Of a stretch of DNA of 64,000 bases, positions 48,701 through 53,100 are shown piece by piece. The number at the start of each line of letters is the position of its first letter. Position 1 is the stretch's first letter. Made by a program: the position numbers and the translations under genes. Below the pieces are notes generated by a model. The model ran no database searches. It was not told the origin of the DNA and was given only the letters and a program-made list of their open reading frames with translations. Source of the stretch: Strongylocentrotus droebachiensis (taxonomy: Eukaryota; Echinodermata; Echinoidea; Camarodonta; Strongylocentrotidae); NCBI GenBank assembly GCA_035222895.1, contig JAVYIG010006537.1, forward strand, positions 52,330 through 116,329, in the 5' to 3' direction.

Positions 48701-49008
48701 TTGTGAAATAAACCCCTCTCATCTACAAATGGTCTGGTCTAATTTACCAGACACTTTGTGAAAACCCTAAAGCAAATCTACTACAGTAAACATCGCATCC
48801 TGAACGTATATTCACATGATCTTTTGTTTCACGAAAGGTCGTGTAACGCAACCACCCGACCGGACGCGATGACCCGATGATTCAAAGTAAGCAAGTATAT
48901 GCATACATGTATGTACCTTTCTGAAGCGTTAGGACCTGGATTGGTTTCAACGTCACCAGATCTCATCAAGAGGATCAGGAGCAGATAGAGAAGGCAGAAT
49001 TCATCCAT
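3601..49008 (-). CDS. NLR immune receptor gene (2A leader - Death - NACHT - LRR), eleven exons, 3' end not seen
   Basis: Gene-level entry. Coding exons on the minus strand, in order: 48917-49008, 46378-46667, 35310-37018, 30960-31118, 16669-16836, 15760-15927, 11166-11330, 10258-10425, 9353-9520, 8445-8612, 3601-3768. Their lengths sum to 3423 nt, exactly 1141 codons, and each junction preserves the frame: AG|T, then G|GA, then phase 0 throughout. The order of leader, Death fold, NACHT ATPase and repeated LRRs is that of the greatly expanded NLR family of sea urchins, presumed pattern-recognition receptors of gut and coelomocytes. The last visible exon keeps a consensus donor (CAG|GTATGC), so further exons lie beyond it. 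Introns are inflated by transposons: the largest runs from 30959 to 16837, and intron 2 contains an antisense LINE. It could be an active gene or a recently decaying family member: all recognised exons are open, but one LRR exon has an abnormal donor. Some LRR exons may be skipped or belong to alternative isoforms. Confidence 0.85.
4021..4293. mobile_element. Small inverted-repeat element (MITE candidate)
   Basis: Left arm TTATTTACTATATAAATC through CTATGTATCTACCTATG (4021-4054) is mirrored at 4259-4293 as CATAGGTAGATACATAG through TTTACTATATAAATC reversed. It interrupts the LRR-unit intron exactly after GTACGTA. A partial third copy of the arm lies at 4328-4350. Confidence 0.55.
4360..8444 (-). 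pseudogene. GC-rich degenerate inserted block, internally duplicated, possible retroelement gag-like remains
   Basis: This 4-kb segment has base composition unlike anything else in the window and replaces the donor half of an LRR-unit intron. On the minus strand it holds broken frames with recurring phrases: Lys/Arg/Ser-rich GKKRKSSS-type segments (around 7950-8000 and 6400-6440), and two copies of a module including the GCCGGGGCACGG / GTGCCGGGTGACAAATTTGA landmarks (7740-7810 and 8340-8400). The phrase CTTCTCACCCGTAGAAACGGG recurs in related form across 6400-6960. Gag-like proteins of DIRS or similar retroelements can look like this, but no catalytic motif is visible and the identity is unproven. 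The frames are heavily broken, so no intact product is expected. Confidence 0.35.
8445..8612 (-). CDS. NLR LRR exon (type A) with an abnormal donor
   Basis: 168 nt, open and in phase 0. Reads VQTLKLYDVSCSTPASSHH, LAEALSSMPNL, TNLTLVREAFTEEFF, STLKAKASSIQ. The acceptor (TTGCAG) is normal. Directly after ATACAG the usual GTGTGTGT or GTATGTGT donor is replaced by GTTGTGGC, where foreign GC-rich DNA begins. GTTGTG keeps the GT but is a poor donor. The exon may be skipped (phase 0, so harmless to the frame), spliced weakly, or read into the insertion, which would add about 26 residues before a stop. Confidence 0.75.
9353..9520 (-). CDS. NLR LRR exon (type B)
   Basis: 168 nt, phase 0, ATGCAG acceptor and CAG|GTATGTGT donor. 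Reads VQTLELNDLQFPTPASSHH, LVEALCSLPNL, TNLTLDGEAFTKEFF, STLKAKASSIQ. Type B (NDLQFP), paired with 11166-11330. Confidence 0.88.
10258..10425 (-). CDS. NLR LRR exon (type A)
   Basis: 168 nt, phase 0, TTGCAG acceptor and CAG|GTGTGTGT donor. Reads VQTLKLYDVSCPTPASSHH, LAEALSSMPNL, TDLTLVREAFTEEFF, STLKAKASSIQ. It differs at only a few residues from the exons at 15760 and 8445, implying very recent duplication or gene conversion. Confidence 0.88.
11166..11330 (-). CDS. NLR LRR exon (type B, 55 residues)
   Basis: 165 nt in phase 0 between ATGCAG and CAG|GTATGTGT. Reads VQTLELNDLQFPTPASSHH, LVEALCSLPNL, INLTLIAGLTEEFF, STLKVKASSIQ. It is one codon shorter than its paralogues (IAGL in place of a five-residue DGEAF-type segment), an in-frame 3-base loss. 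NDLQFP marks type B, shared with 9353-9520. Confidence 0.88.
11469..13262 (-). mobile_element. Helitron-like non-autonomous element, copy A
   Basis: Read on the minus strand the element ends in a hairpin (ATCGT-TGTGAC-ACGAT), seven bases, then CTAG, with T flanking. This is the layout of a Helitron 3' end. Together with copy B it sits inside an LRR-unit intron. The paralogous empty site (AACAAAAATGATTGAAG at 9651) shows insertion between A and T, as Helitrons do. The opposite end (TTGCAATGACGA...) does not start with the canonical TC, so the class is tentative. Internally the element has ~300-bp diverged direct repeats near both ends (GGATCTAGGATAGTGGAGATAG versus AGCTTCTGTGATATTGGAGATAG types). 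Confidence 0.5.
13263..15159 (-). mobile_element. Helitron-like non-autonomous element, copy B (tandem with A)
   Basis: Starts (plus orientation) with the same CTAGAAATGCAATCGTG as copy A and ends GACGAAGGTCGTCATTGCAA. The last ~43 bp, a hairpin GCAATGACGA-AGG-TCGTCATTGC, is duplicated. Head-to-tail arrangement with copy A suggests tandem insertion or rolling-circle concatemer capture. An open frame at 14357-14782 is shared partly with copies A and C but has no recognisable domain. Confidence 0.5.
15760..15927 (-). CDS. NLR LRR exon (type A)
   Basis: 168 nt in phase 0 between TTGCAG and CAG|GTGTGTGT. Reads VQTLKLYDVRCSTPASSHH, LAEALSSMPNL, IDLTLFREAFTEEFF, STLKAKASSIQ. The YDVxC signature marks it as type A. 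Sequence around it is nearly identical to the 10258-10425 unit, but 3.7 kb of inserted elements separates it from the next exon. Confidence 0.88.
16669..16836 (-). CDS. NLR LRR exon (56 residues, type C)
   Basis: Bounded by CAATGCAG|GTCCAG and ATACAG|GTGTGTGT, 168 nt, phase 0 at both ends. Reads VQTLRLETLQGTTPASSHH, then LAEALCSMPNL, TDLTLAREAYTEEFF and TLKAKASSIQ. The segment RLETLQGTT differs from both other exon types in the array, and this is the first of the tandem LRR exons in transcript order. Two LRR half-turns (TLxLxxL and NLTDLTL) are visible. It is 56 residues, two 28-residue ribonuclease-inhibitor-like LRR turns. Confidence 0.88.
17515..18176. mobile_element. Tc1/mariner-type MITE, TA target duplication
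   Basis: 662 bp with ~190-bp inverted repeats: left TACCGTGTGAGTCAAAAAAA, right TTTTTTTTGGACTCACACTGTA. Inner arm landmarks CATTTTTGTGTGGTATGTG and CACATACCACACAAAAATG are complementary. TA flanks both ends (17513-17514 and 18177-18178). No transposase. Confidence 0.8.
19195..21509. repeat. 2.3-kb long inverted repeat (foldback)
   Basis: Left arm GTCATTAGATACAATG (19195) pairs with CATTGTATCTAATGAC (to 21509), and the match continues inward for about 1 kb (AGGTCAAGAGGTCAAAGTAC, GGCCTCTGAGTCGGTTCTAGG, and others). The centre (20160-20520) is C-rich on the left and G-rich on the right with AATTACCCC / GGGGTAATT repeats. A direct copy of the GGGTCATTCCATGTCAAATC module precedes the left arm (18938-19190). 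Mirror-image 90-codon frames in both arms are a consequence of the symmetry, not genes. Confidence 0.85.
21981..23823 (-). mobile_element. Helitron-like non-autonomous element, copy C
   Basis: Same ends as A/B: CTAGAAATGCAATCGTG at 21981 and GTCGTCATTGCAA at 23823, flanked by A on the left and T on the right (AGAGAA | TTAGAG), 1843 bp. It directly abuts the 3' tail of the LINE at 23831. Confidence 0.5.
24079..26796 (-). CDS. LINE1 ORF2: AP-type endonuclease and reverse transcriptase
   Basis: 905 codons open. Endonuclease signatures in order: LYTNTDSLMNK, ITEACPKN, GDFNYPEIDWP, and GKSDHLCL, the metal-binding and catalytic motifs of the EEP fold. RT motifs: ITANHKKGNRKDPGNYRPIS, QQGFVPGRSCSTQLL, VVYLDFKKVFDSVPH, GIPQGSVLRPTLF and QLYADDAK (catalytic YADD). 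Endonuclease nicks the target and the RT copies the RNA there (target-primed reverse transcription). The frame breaks at about 24090: the adjacent frame continues ...KHVIKLWNKLPESLVTAR... to a stop at 23961, the normal C-terminal WNxLP...SF/IFK region, so one base has been lost. The first in-frame ATG is 24 codons into the frame, and the frame is continuous with ORF1 apart from a UGA at 26812-26814. Confidence 0.92.
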   Translation of the reverse strand: MDSSELCKVRKSKSLKVLYTNTDSLMNKIPELQLLVCQHNLDCMMITEACPKNSAYPLLPVSAYIQGYDTFCNFDKPGVRGVIIYIKETLSVTDVTFSIDFCESIWCSVNLPGNMSLLLGCVYRSPSSSPSNNEQLCKLVAEIASRKEQHLFLGGDFNYPEIDWPNWYADCSDEHPAQQFLTATQDFFLAHVLYPTRHRDGQKPNVLDLLFTDELNIVNNIEYLPPLGKSDHLCLMVDLVLDSNDAEEESFTYSFDKGHYDIMRGAFAQQNWEELFADRSCTESWKLLSDMLYISMEKNIPKRSVKRDRRRNLYITCKAVTLSKKKQRLLKRYLSSDRGWDYTAYMRERDLLRTMTRQLCSNFEQQVAFESKSNPKIFWRYVNSKAKTRSKISNLTRTVGSTACTAQEKADVLNEQLSSVFTKEDLSVIPRVSNSFTNVTLDHVIITPDVVAKKLVALTVSKSASPDNIHPQILKELASELCTPLSLIFNLSLNESVLPLNWKSANITANHKKGNRKDPGNYRPISLTAVVAKIMESILRDAIVSHMSMNELFTDAQQGFVPGRSCSTQLLTQLEDWTNYLDNGNPVVVVYLDFKKVFDSVPHVRLMTKVTSYGISGPLLLWIQDFLSQRVQRVSVDGCYPEWTDVISGIPQGSVLRPTLFVMFVNDLLDVTTSHTQLYADDAKVYSPIQCQTSCHQLQPDLDGISAWSSKWQLPLNSQKCKTLHLGYNNPQQTYVMEGRPLENVDRERDLGFLVDKDLTFRKHIAALIQKANQMLGIIKRAFVNTHQDIFIPLYKTLVRPHLEYCTVSWNPRFMADDRKIEAVQRRATRMIPGMSSFSYPERLKKLNLFSLRYRRERADMIQVYKILHGIDRLSPEHFFKRPEYQFTHGHPLKLFNTHRRLFLQ
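26812..28211 (-). pseudogene. LINE1 ORF1: PHD-like and RRM-like RNA-binding protein, broken
   Basis: The N-terminal part (from 28211) is Ser/Thr-rich, then Lys-rich, then a PHD-like finger: CEYCKKEAMDLMIECEACMK, with the second half CLHC...LHWFCKRCEHG. A short deletion plus a stop near 27825-27855 breaks the finger. From 27807 on the frame holds a predicted coiled coil (EKMIIDVRKEIGEVKNDLK), an RRM-like core (RRKNNFVIYNLQES, RPRVMLVRLED) and a basic tail. A TGA at 27049-27051 sits where the intact paralogue in LINE2 suggests a basic residue (CGA to TGA is likely). The frame ends at the TGA of 26812-26814, which is followed by CTA and leads in phase into ORF2. Confidence 0.75.
28450..28530 (+). 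pseudogene. Possible PHD-finger fragment of another LINE ORF1
   Basis: Plus-strand translation gives CCGICEYVDTCDTWFHENN, which has the C-x-x-C...C-D-x-W-F-H spacing of PHD fingers found in LINE ORF1 proteins. It is isolated and immediately upstream of LINE1 in the opposite orientation. Short, so chance cannot be excluded. Confidence 0.3.
28560..30900. other. Intronic, repeat-rich, no gene recognised
   Basis: Contains quasi-repeats of GACAAAATCA(C/A)T (28960-29095), G homopolymers at 29154-29172 and 29392-29410, and a stretch (about 29640-29870) ending GACAGACGGACAGCCC and GGTAGGCGGAGGCC that resembles dispersed repeats common in marine invertebrates. No splice-bounded coding exon was found. 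Confidence 0.4.
30960..31118 (-). CDS. NLR exon 4: first LRR (53 residues)
   Basis: Acceptor TTTTTTCCAG|GTTGACC and donor TTAAAG|GTGAGC bound 159 nt in phase 0. It translates as VDLRIERDCGPTVSL..., then ICSISSLKKLCLKNAAF and a C-terminal FFETLARKGKELK. The central L-x-x-L-x-L-x-N run is the LRR core, and the F-E-T-L-A...L ending parallels FFSTLKAKASSIQ of the downstream 56-residue exons, so it is a diverged member of the same exon family. Too short for standard ORF thresholds. It is the only recognisable coding exon between the NACHT exon and the tandem LRR array. Confidence 0.8.
31440..32320. repeat. Diverged tandem repeat, ~135-170-bp units
   Basis: The phrase AAATTTGAAAGAAATC recurs near 31489, 31649, 31784, 31944, 32114 and 32258, each preceded by an AAGATACA-type segment and followed by a GAGCGCACAC-like segment. 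Unit length varies, consistent with an old array. Lies in the intron between the NACHT exon and exon 4. Confidence 0.65.
33005..33234. mobile_element. 230-bp MITE with 5-bp target duplication CAAAG
   Basis: Ends AGGCCGTTCACACCG and CGGTGTGAACAGCCT (14 of 15 match as inverted repeats), flanked by CAAAG at 33000-33004 and 33235-33239. The interior is palindromic around GAGATAGCGCGGTCTAGCG. A paralogous empty site (GAGACAAAGTTACCCAATCC, 17300-17320) confirms the boundaries. Confidence 0.8.
33290..34440 (+). mobile_element. Divergent, inverted copy of the same Helitron-like family
   Basis: The complement of this stretch matches copies A-C in order: CTTGAAGTATCTAAATCC, AAAAAAGGGTAC, a TGTGAACATATAC-like segment, CGTATCGGC...TGACGTCA. 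It is much more diverged (many substitutions, indels), so it is an older insertion. Ends are not resolved. Confidence 0.5.
34441..35309. other. Intronic, AT-rich, no gene recognised
   Basis: Low-complexity AT-rich sequence containing two AACTTGAACTT repeats near 35140. Nothing with splice-site-bounded coding potential. Ends at the NACHT exon donor. Confidence 0.5.
35310..37018 (-). CDS. NLR exon 3: linker and NACHT nucleotide-binding domain
   Basis: A 1709-nt exon with acceptor TATTTTCAG|GAGGGCC and donor CATGTG|GTAAGT, encoding 569 full codons after completing the split GGA. The first ~60 residues are a Ser/Pro/Thr-rich linker followed by a segment leading into MYTNLVLLEEHR. The NACHT core shows the P-loop GEAGAGKTT (near 36712-36738), Walker B VFIAFDGLDEV (near 36475-36510), sensor VLVTTRPW (near 36283-36306) and a winged-helix signature FFPHKLFQEYMAG (near 35661-35700). 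An acidic/Ser-rich insert follows Walker B. The domain binds ATP to drive oligomerisation. No stops or frameshifts. The open frame continues past the donor into the intron; the splice is supported by the consensus GTAAGT and by phase agreement with the next exon. Confidence 0.93.
37372..37427 (+). promoter_or_regulatory. LINE4 5' end: two 28-bp repeats each with a palindromic CRE (TGACGTCA)
   Basis: The unit GAGGTGACGTCACGC...GCTACA occurs twice head to tail as the very first bases of the element. TGACGTCA (37376-37383 and 37404-37411) is the full CREB/ATF site. Tandem 5' UTR monomers act as promoters in other L1-type elements, so a promoter role here is a reasonable inference. Confidence 0.6.
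37514..39003 (+). pseudogene. LINE4 ORF1 (L1 ORF1p-like), frameshifted and interrupted by a MITE
   Basis: Starts ATGAGCAACCGTCG. N-terminal basic region, then a coiled-coil stretch (SINKIIEKLDSVNLNVTSMR), a +1 slip near 37870, then MEIHDRKMNLLMYGV (RRM start), a central ...PIIIRFAITPDGDAVL..., and DLPAKLKRERFLL, the order of L1 ORF1 (coiled coil, RRM, C-terminal domain). It is cut at about 38330 by inverted-repeat DNA and resumes at 38868 with ALEKTAYQIRRN...VGTKLRLESREKGTAM and a stop at 39001. ORF1p would be an RNA-binding trimer packaging its own transcript. Confidence 0.8.
38328..38868. mobile_element. Inverted-repeat MITE(s) inside LINE4 ORF1, GTTCACACCGACGCCG ends
   Basis: GTTATGCTAAGTTCACACC at 38328 is exactly complemented at 38762-38782, giving ~165-bp arms rich in AAAGCGT/ACGCTTT motifs around an AT centre. 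A further ~85 bp ends in CGGCGTCGGTGTGAACTA (to about 38868). Probably one element plus a partial or nested relative. The ends resemble those of the 33005-33234 MITE (GTTCACACCG). Confidence 0.6.
39004..41077 (+). other. LINE4 inter-ORF region, ~2 kb
   Basis: AT-rich and without recognisable coding sequence. It lies between ORF1 and ORF2 of a single element (shown by the target duplication), which is unusually long for an L1-type spacer. The last 280 bp before ORF2 are more GC-balanced. Could include an unrecognised insertion. Confidence 0.5.
41078..45588 (+). pseudogene. LINE4 ORF2: endonuclease-RT of Tx1/L1 type, multiply broken
   Basis: Starts MASFNIISLNCRGLGN (endonuclease motif I), then CCLQDTHF, YGPNHNS, LCGDWNLV and GYRSDHSLV. 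RT motifs: KSPGLDGYTVEFFKHFW, TLIPKGKKDRHYLKNWRPIS, ENQKGFMSGRFIGENIR, GCRQGDPMSALIF, QYADDTLL. The C-terminal zinc knuckle CTFCNEQIEAVI...HLLCDC is split by a MITE. Breaks: TGA near 41333, a frameshift near 41560, TAA near 41838, and a one-base insertion near 42755 that disrupts IDFEKAFDS. The remaining C-terminus runs to 45588. Confidence 0.9.
44378..45256. mobile_element. 879-bp Tc1/mariner-type MITE in LINE4 ORF2, TA duplication
   Basis: Ends CAGTGCGTCCCAGAAAAAAC and its complement, with TA at 44376-44377 and 45257-45258. Arms of ~400 bp are complementary (GGCGGGCGGTATCTGAATTTC and others). Removing it plus one TA restores the coding path E-A-V-I-H-L-L-C. No transposase. Confidence 0.9.
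45832..46377. other. Intron 2 remnant, no gene recognised
   Basis: Original intron sequence between the LINE4 insertion and the Death exon. It contains a GGGACC/GGTACC-rich patch at 46297-46340. Confidence 0.5.
46378..46667 (-). CDS. NLR exon 2: Death-fold domain
   Basis: Acceptor TTTTACAG|TACTGTC and donor ACAG|GTAAAC bound a 290-nt exon. The first base completes the AG|T codon from exon 1 and the last G starts a GGA completed by exon 3. It encodes about 96 residues. The pattern is FLKLAQDI at the start, S-HAELKA in the middle, a central helix MDVFMKWN, then NKRQLLADKLREVDLGGL and SDRLLN, which is the six-helix spacing and the conserved W and ALxxxGL-type end of Death domains. Death domains bind other Death-fold adaptors, so this is the likely signalling module. 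Any ATG upstream in the same open frame is intronic; the true start is exon 1. Confidence 0.85.
46925..47165. repeat. Trinucleotide-like microsatellite cluster
   Basis: Runs of AATAATAAT, GATGATGAT and CTACTACTAC (10+ units near 47130-47157) in intron 1. Translations from this region are low-complexity artefacts. Confidence 0.8.
48098..48400. repeat. GAA and GAGAGA purine-rich tract
   Basis: GAAGAAGAA array at 48101-48138, then GAGA-rich sequence to about 48395, in intron 1. Any reading frame here is poly-Arg/Glu low complexity. Confidence 0.8.
48601..48905. mobile_element. Inverted-repeat element directly beside NLR exon 1
   Basis: GAGTTTACTTTGAATCATCG (48609) is complemented by CGATGATTCAAAGTAAGC (48874). 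The outer GTATATATG / CATATACTT-type ends extend to about 48905, only 12 bp from the exon 1 donor. Interior holds a second palindrome around TTTCGTGAAAACTCACGAAA. MITE-like. Confidence 0.55.
48917..49008 (-). CDS. NLR exon 1: hydrophobic leader ending in a 2A-like ribosome-skipping motif
   Basis: The minus strand reads ATG GAT GAA TTC..., giving M-D-E-F, then the hydrophobic run CLLYLLLILLM (residues 5-15), then R-S and GDVETNPGP (residues 18-26), then N-A-S-E. The last two bases (AG) form a split codon before the donor GAAAG|GTACAT. D-V-E-x-N-P-G-P is the 2A consensus, where the ribosome can fail to form the final Gly-Pro bond, release the upstream peptide and continue. In sea urchin NLRs such N-terminal 2A sequences have been shown to double as signal peptides: unskipped product enters the secretory route and skipped product stays cytosolic. 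The ATG context (ACCATGG) is strong Kozak. At 92 nt the exon is too short for ordinary ORF calling. It splices in frame to the Death exon at 46667. Confidence 0.88.
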
Positions 49009-49535
49009 GGTTTAAGATGTCCTTCTCACTCTACAGAAATGTAGTCCTCTGCCAAATGCAACAATATCTGAAAACAATATTTAAAAATATAGATATTACG
49101 TACATAAAACAGATGAAATAACTATCTTTCAGAATTTCAATTCACTACATCTATTTAATAATAGTTTAAGGTTTTAGGGGCTTTCGACGCCATAAACTTT
49201 TCGCCCCTGCCTCCTGAAACCCGCCTTTGGAAAGAATGGCTGGGACCAGCCACGAAGCTGTGCCTCGCAGGGTTAATATTCACGAAATGCTGTATTTGGG
49301 CAGAAAACAATGATTTTTTTTGATTTTTTTTTGTAGTCAACAATCAGGGCACCCAGGTTTCTATCACAGCACACAATGAGCATCATCATGTACAGCACAA
49401 TAGAGATCCCGGGAGTGTATTCAAGGCCCCTCGAAGAAGAGGCACATGCAGGAATGCAATCAATTTAATAGATAATCTTTGTTAAGTGCCTCGTTACAAT
49501 TATTTCATTCACCCGTTACAAATAATTTTATTTCA

Positions 49536-49629
49536 ATAGTCAGAATGTGAATTACATGTAGGTAGGACAAACATTATTTCTTGTCCTAACAACATGGAAT
49601 AGTCTACATGCAATTTGCATTCTGACTAT
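49536..49629. repeat. ~95-bp hairpin element
   Basis: ATAGTCAGAATG at the left is mirrored by CATTCTGACTAT at the right, with GGACAAACATTATTTCTTGTCC at the centre. Adjacent to the CACTA-like MITE. Confidence 0.6.
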
Positions 49630-49882
49630 CACTATGAATATGACGGACAAATAAAGCGGACAAAATTTACAGTTCCTCATTCTACCCTCATCAATTGCTG
49701 TGCCAGTGGTTGACAAAGGAACATCCCTTCACTGCTATTATGTAAAAAAGGGTAGCACAGGTGAATATACATGTGACACCTGTTCTACACATTTTACATA
49801 ATAGCAGTGAAGGGATGTTTCTTTAAGTTTGTGTAGACATCTAAAATGAGGAACTGTATATTTTGTCCGCTTTCTTTGTCCA
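49630..49882. mobile_element. Second copy of the CACTA-like palindromic MITE, right end missing
   Basis: Begins CACTATGAATATGACGG and shares the AGCGGACAAAAT, CAGTTCCTCAT and CCCTTCACTGCTATTATGTAAAA arms with the 501-714 copy. The right arm stops at TTTCTTTGTCC and joins LINE3 sequence without the terminal CATAGTG. Confidence 0.65.
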
Positions 49883-50006
49883 GTCACCAGTGGAGTACCG
49901 CAAGGGAGCGTGCTCGGCCCACTTCTCTTTGTCATCTACATAAATGACCTTCCTGACGAGATTGAGGCAGCAGTCAAAATCTTTGCAGATGACACCAAAC
50001 TGTATG
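49883..50006 (+). pseudogene. LINE3 fragment, left part: RT motifs
   Basis: Reads [16 protein letters not shown], then [16 protein letters not shown] and [10 protein letters not shown], the RT motifs around the catalytic FADD of a CR1-like LINE on the plus strand. It stops exactly where LINE2 begins and continues at 56480. Confidence 0.88.
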
Positions 50007-50148
50007 CTTTACCTTTACCTTTACCCGAGATTCTGGAAGAATGCTGTGTTCTCAGCAGTCGGGCTTCCAGTTCAATTCCATTTTCTTCCTTCTCGTAGTT
50101 GGGTGTCTTGTTGGTAGGTTTGTCTGGCTCAGTTCTGCGTCAGGTATT

Positions 50149-53100
50149 CTACTCATATGGGGAGCAGAACCGCTTGTCCTTCCATACTCGATCCAGTCTG
50201 GCTTTAAAGGCATTCACTGTGGTAGCAGTGACTACCTCATCAGGAAGTGTGTTCCAGTCATTGATGACACGTTGGCTGAATGCATCCTGCCTAATCTTCG
50301 TTGAGCATCTTTGTTTTACGATCTTTAGACTGTGGCCTCTTGTGTTGCTAGTCGAGTGTTCAAAGAAGGTATCAACTGGGATGCGTTCAAGTCCATGGAT
50401 GATTTTGAAAACCTGAATCATGTCGCCTCGTCGTCTGCGATATTCGAGGGAGGGAAGGTTGAGCGCCCGAAGTCTCTCTATGTAAGGACGGTTGCGGATG
50501 TCATAAATCATTTTGGTAGCTCTCTTCTGCACCCTCTCTATGGTTTTGGAGTCTGTCTTGAAGCGAGGGTACCATATGGAATCTCCGTAATCTATGAGAG
50601 GTCTGACAAGGCCTTTGTATAGCTTTGGAATTGTGGACCTGTCTCTGCACTCAAAGCTGCGACGGATGCAGGAGAGTACTCCGTTGGCTTTCTTGACTGC
50701 ATATGCCACATGGTTATGGAACTTTAGCTCGTCATCAATGAGGATGCCGAGATCTTTCTCCTCAGATGTAGCTTCAAGGACATCATCTCCAAGGGCATAG
50801 ATGTGTTTGACGTTTCCTGGGCCTATGTGTAGTACTTTGCACTTTTGTGTGTTGAAGTGCATTTGCCATGTATTGCTCCATTCCATTAGTGCATCAAGGT
50901 CAGATTGGATTGAGCACAGATCATCTTTGTTGGATGCTTTGCCATACAGTTTAGTGTCGTCAGCATAGATCTTGACAGACCCTTGAAGTCCATCTGGTAG
51001 GTCATTGATGCACAAGACAAACATTGTTGGGCCGAGAACACTAGCCTGCGGCACTCCGCTCCTTACTTTAGTCCAGTCAGATAACTCATCATTGACTCTA
51101 ACTCTTTGGCATCTACCTTGGAGGAAGTCTGCTATCCATTCCTTAATTTGGCCACATATACCATATGTCTCAAGTTTTGATAGAAGGCGAAGGTGAGGTA
51201 CACTATCGAAAGCTTTCTTGAAGTCTAAGTATACCACATCGATAGGGGTTCCTTTATCCAGCATCTCAGTCCATGCCTCCATGACAGTCAGGAGCTGTGT
51301 CACACAAGAGCGTCCGGGAACGAAGCCATGCTGTTCATCACAAAGTAGGTCATTTTCCATCAGGTGGGCAAGTATCTCATCTCGAATGAGTGACTCCAGA
51401 ATTTTGCATGGTACTGATGTCAAGCTGATTGGTCTGTAGTTCTTAACATCCATCTTACTGGCTTTTTTGTGGACAGGTACCACATGACTGACCTTCCATG
51501 CACTTGGTAGTTTGCCTTCCTTCAATGATGCATTGTAGATTATGGAGAGGGGCTCTGAAACTGAGGCGGCTGTTTCTTTTAGAACGCAAGGGTGAATGCC
51601 ATCAGGTCCGGCACATTTGTACTTCGACAGCTTGACAAGCTTTTCATAAACATCATCTTCAGAGATTGAGATAGATGTCAATGTCACTCCTTTGTGTCTT
51701 TGTGGGAGTTTTGGAATGTGCCCTTTATCCTCATCAGTGAATGTAGTGGCGAAGAAGGTGTTCAATGCATCCGCTTTTCCTTTATCAGTTGATATTCGTT
51801 CACCGTCCGGAGTTCTGAGTTCGCCTAGTCTGCAAGAGGTTTTGAGTTTGCTATTTGTATACCTCCAGAATGCCTTGGGATTTGATTTCACATTCATAGC
51901 CAGGTCTTTCTCAAAATTCCTACATAACTGCTTGGTCAGAGTTTGCAGCTCTTTGGCTAATCTCCTTGCTCTCATGATGTCCACAGGATGTTTGGTCCTC
52001 TGTGCCTCTTTCCAAGCTCGATGTTTCTGGCTTTGTTTCCTCATGGCCTCTCTAGTCATCCATCTCTGTTTCTTCCTGCTGTGTTTTGGTTTTGACTTCG
52101 GTATGAACTTCTCCATTTTTTCAGTCAGGGTGACTAAAAAGAACTCCCAAGCATCCTCTACACTTTTATTCTCCAATTCAGATTCCCACTCGATTTGGTC
52201 TAGCTCTTTACACATATCATCATACTGCCCTCTGTAAAACTGGAGGTGAGGAGTAGGGGTGTGGGTGTCAGGTGTGTATACTGTAAGGCCAAAGAGGATT
52301 CCAATATGATCACTTCTTCCAATTCCAGGTACATAGTCTATGTGGTTGATCATGCCGTCCTCGTTCGTGAAAACCAGATCTAGCATACTGGAACGTTGGC
52401 CTTCTCTGTATCTGGTATGTTCCCCAATGTGTTGGTGTAGATAACAGTCAGCGACAGTTTCAATGAACTCCTGTTCATTATGGGACCTTGCCCTTCCAAG
52501 CTTCCAATCAATGTTGGGATAGTTGAAGTCTCCTGCTATTAGGACATGGGAGGAGTTGGTTGATGTGACTTGTGTAAATGCTCGTTTCAGTTCCTCATGG
52601 TTGTCTAGTGATGGGCTTCTGTACATGCATCCAATCAGTAGTTTGTCTGAGCCTCTTAGAGTAATTGAGATCCATACTGACTCATGGAAACAGTGCTGCA
52701 AATCACATTCACTGACAAGGTGGTAAAGATCTCTTGCGATATAAATTGCAACTCCTCTATTACCATCCTCCAGATTGCAGTGCAAATCATATCCCTCTAA
52801 AATGAAGTCTCTATGTGTAAGGGGGTTTTGGTGGTTCTTGGGGAACACTTCTGTCAGCAAGACAAGATCGACGTCATGTGATTGAAGAAGAAGAAGTAGC
52901 TCGTTTCGTTTGTTCAGAAGTGAGTCACAGTTTGTGTAGAAGATTTGTAGCTTCCTATCTCTGAGTTTCCTTTTGAACTTGCTTTGATTACCTCTATCTG
53001 TATCAGTATCTCCCTCTCCTCCATCATGACTATCATCACCATTGACAGTGCTATTATCATCATCATTACTCTCCAAATTGATTTGAGTGCTGTCATCTTC

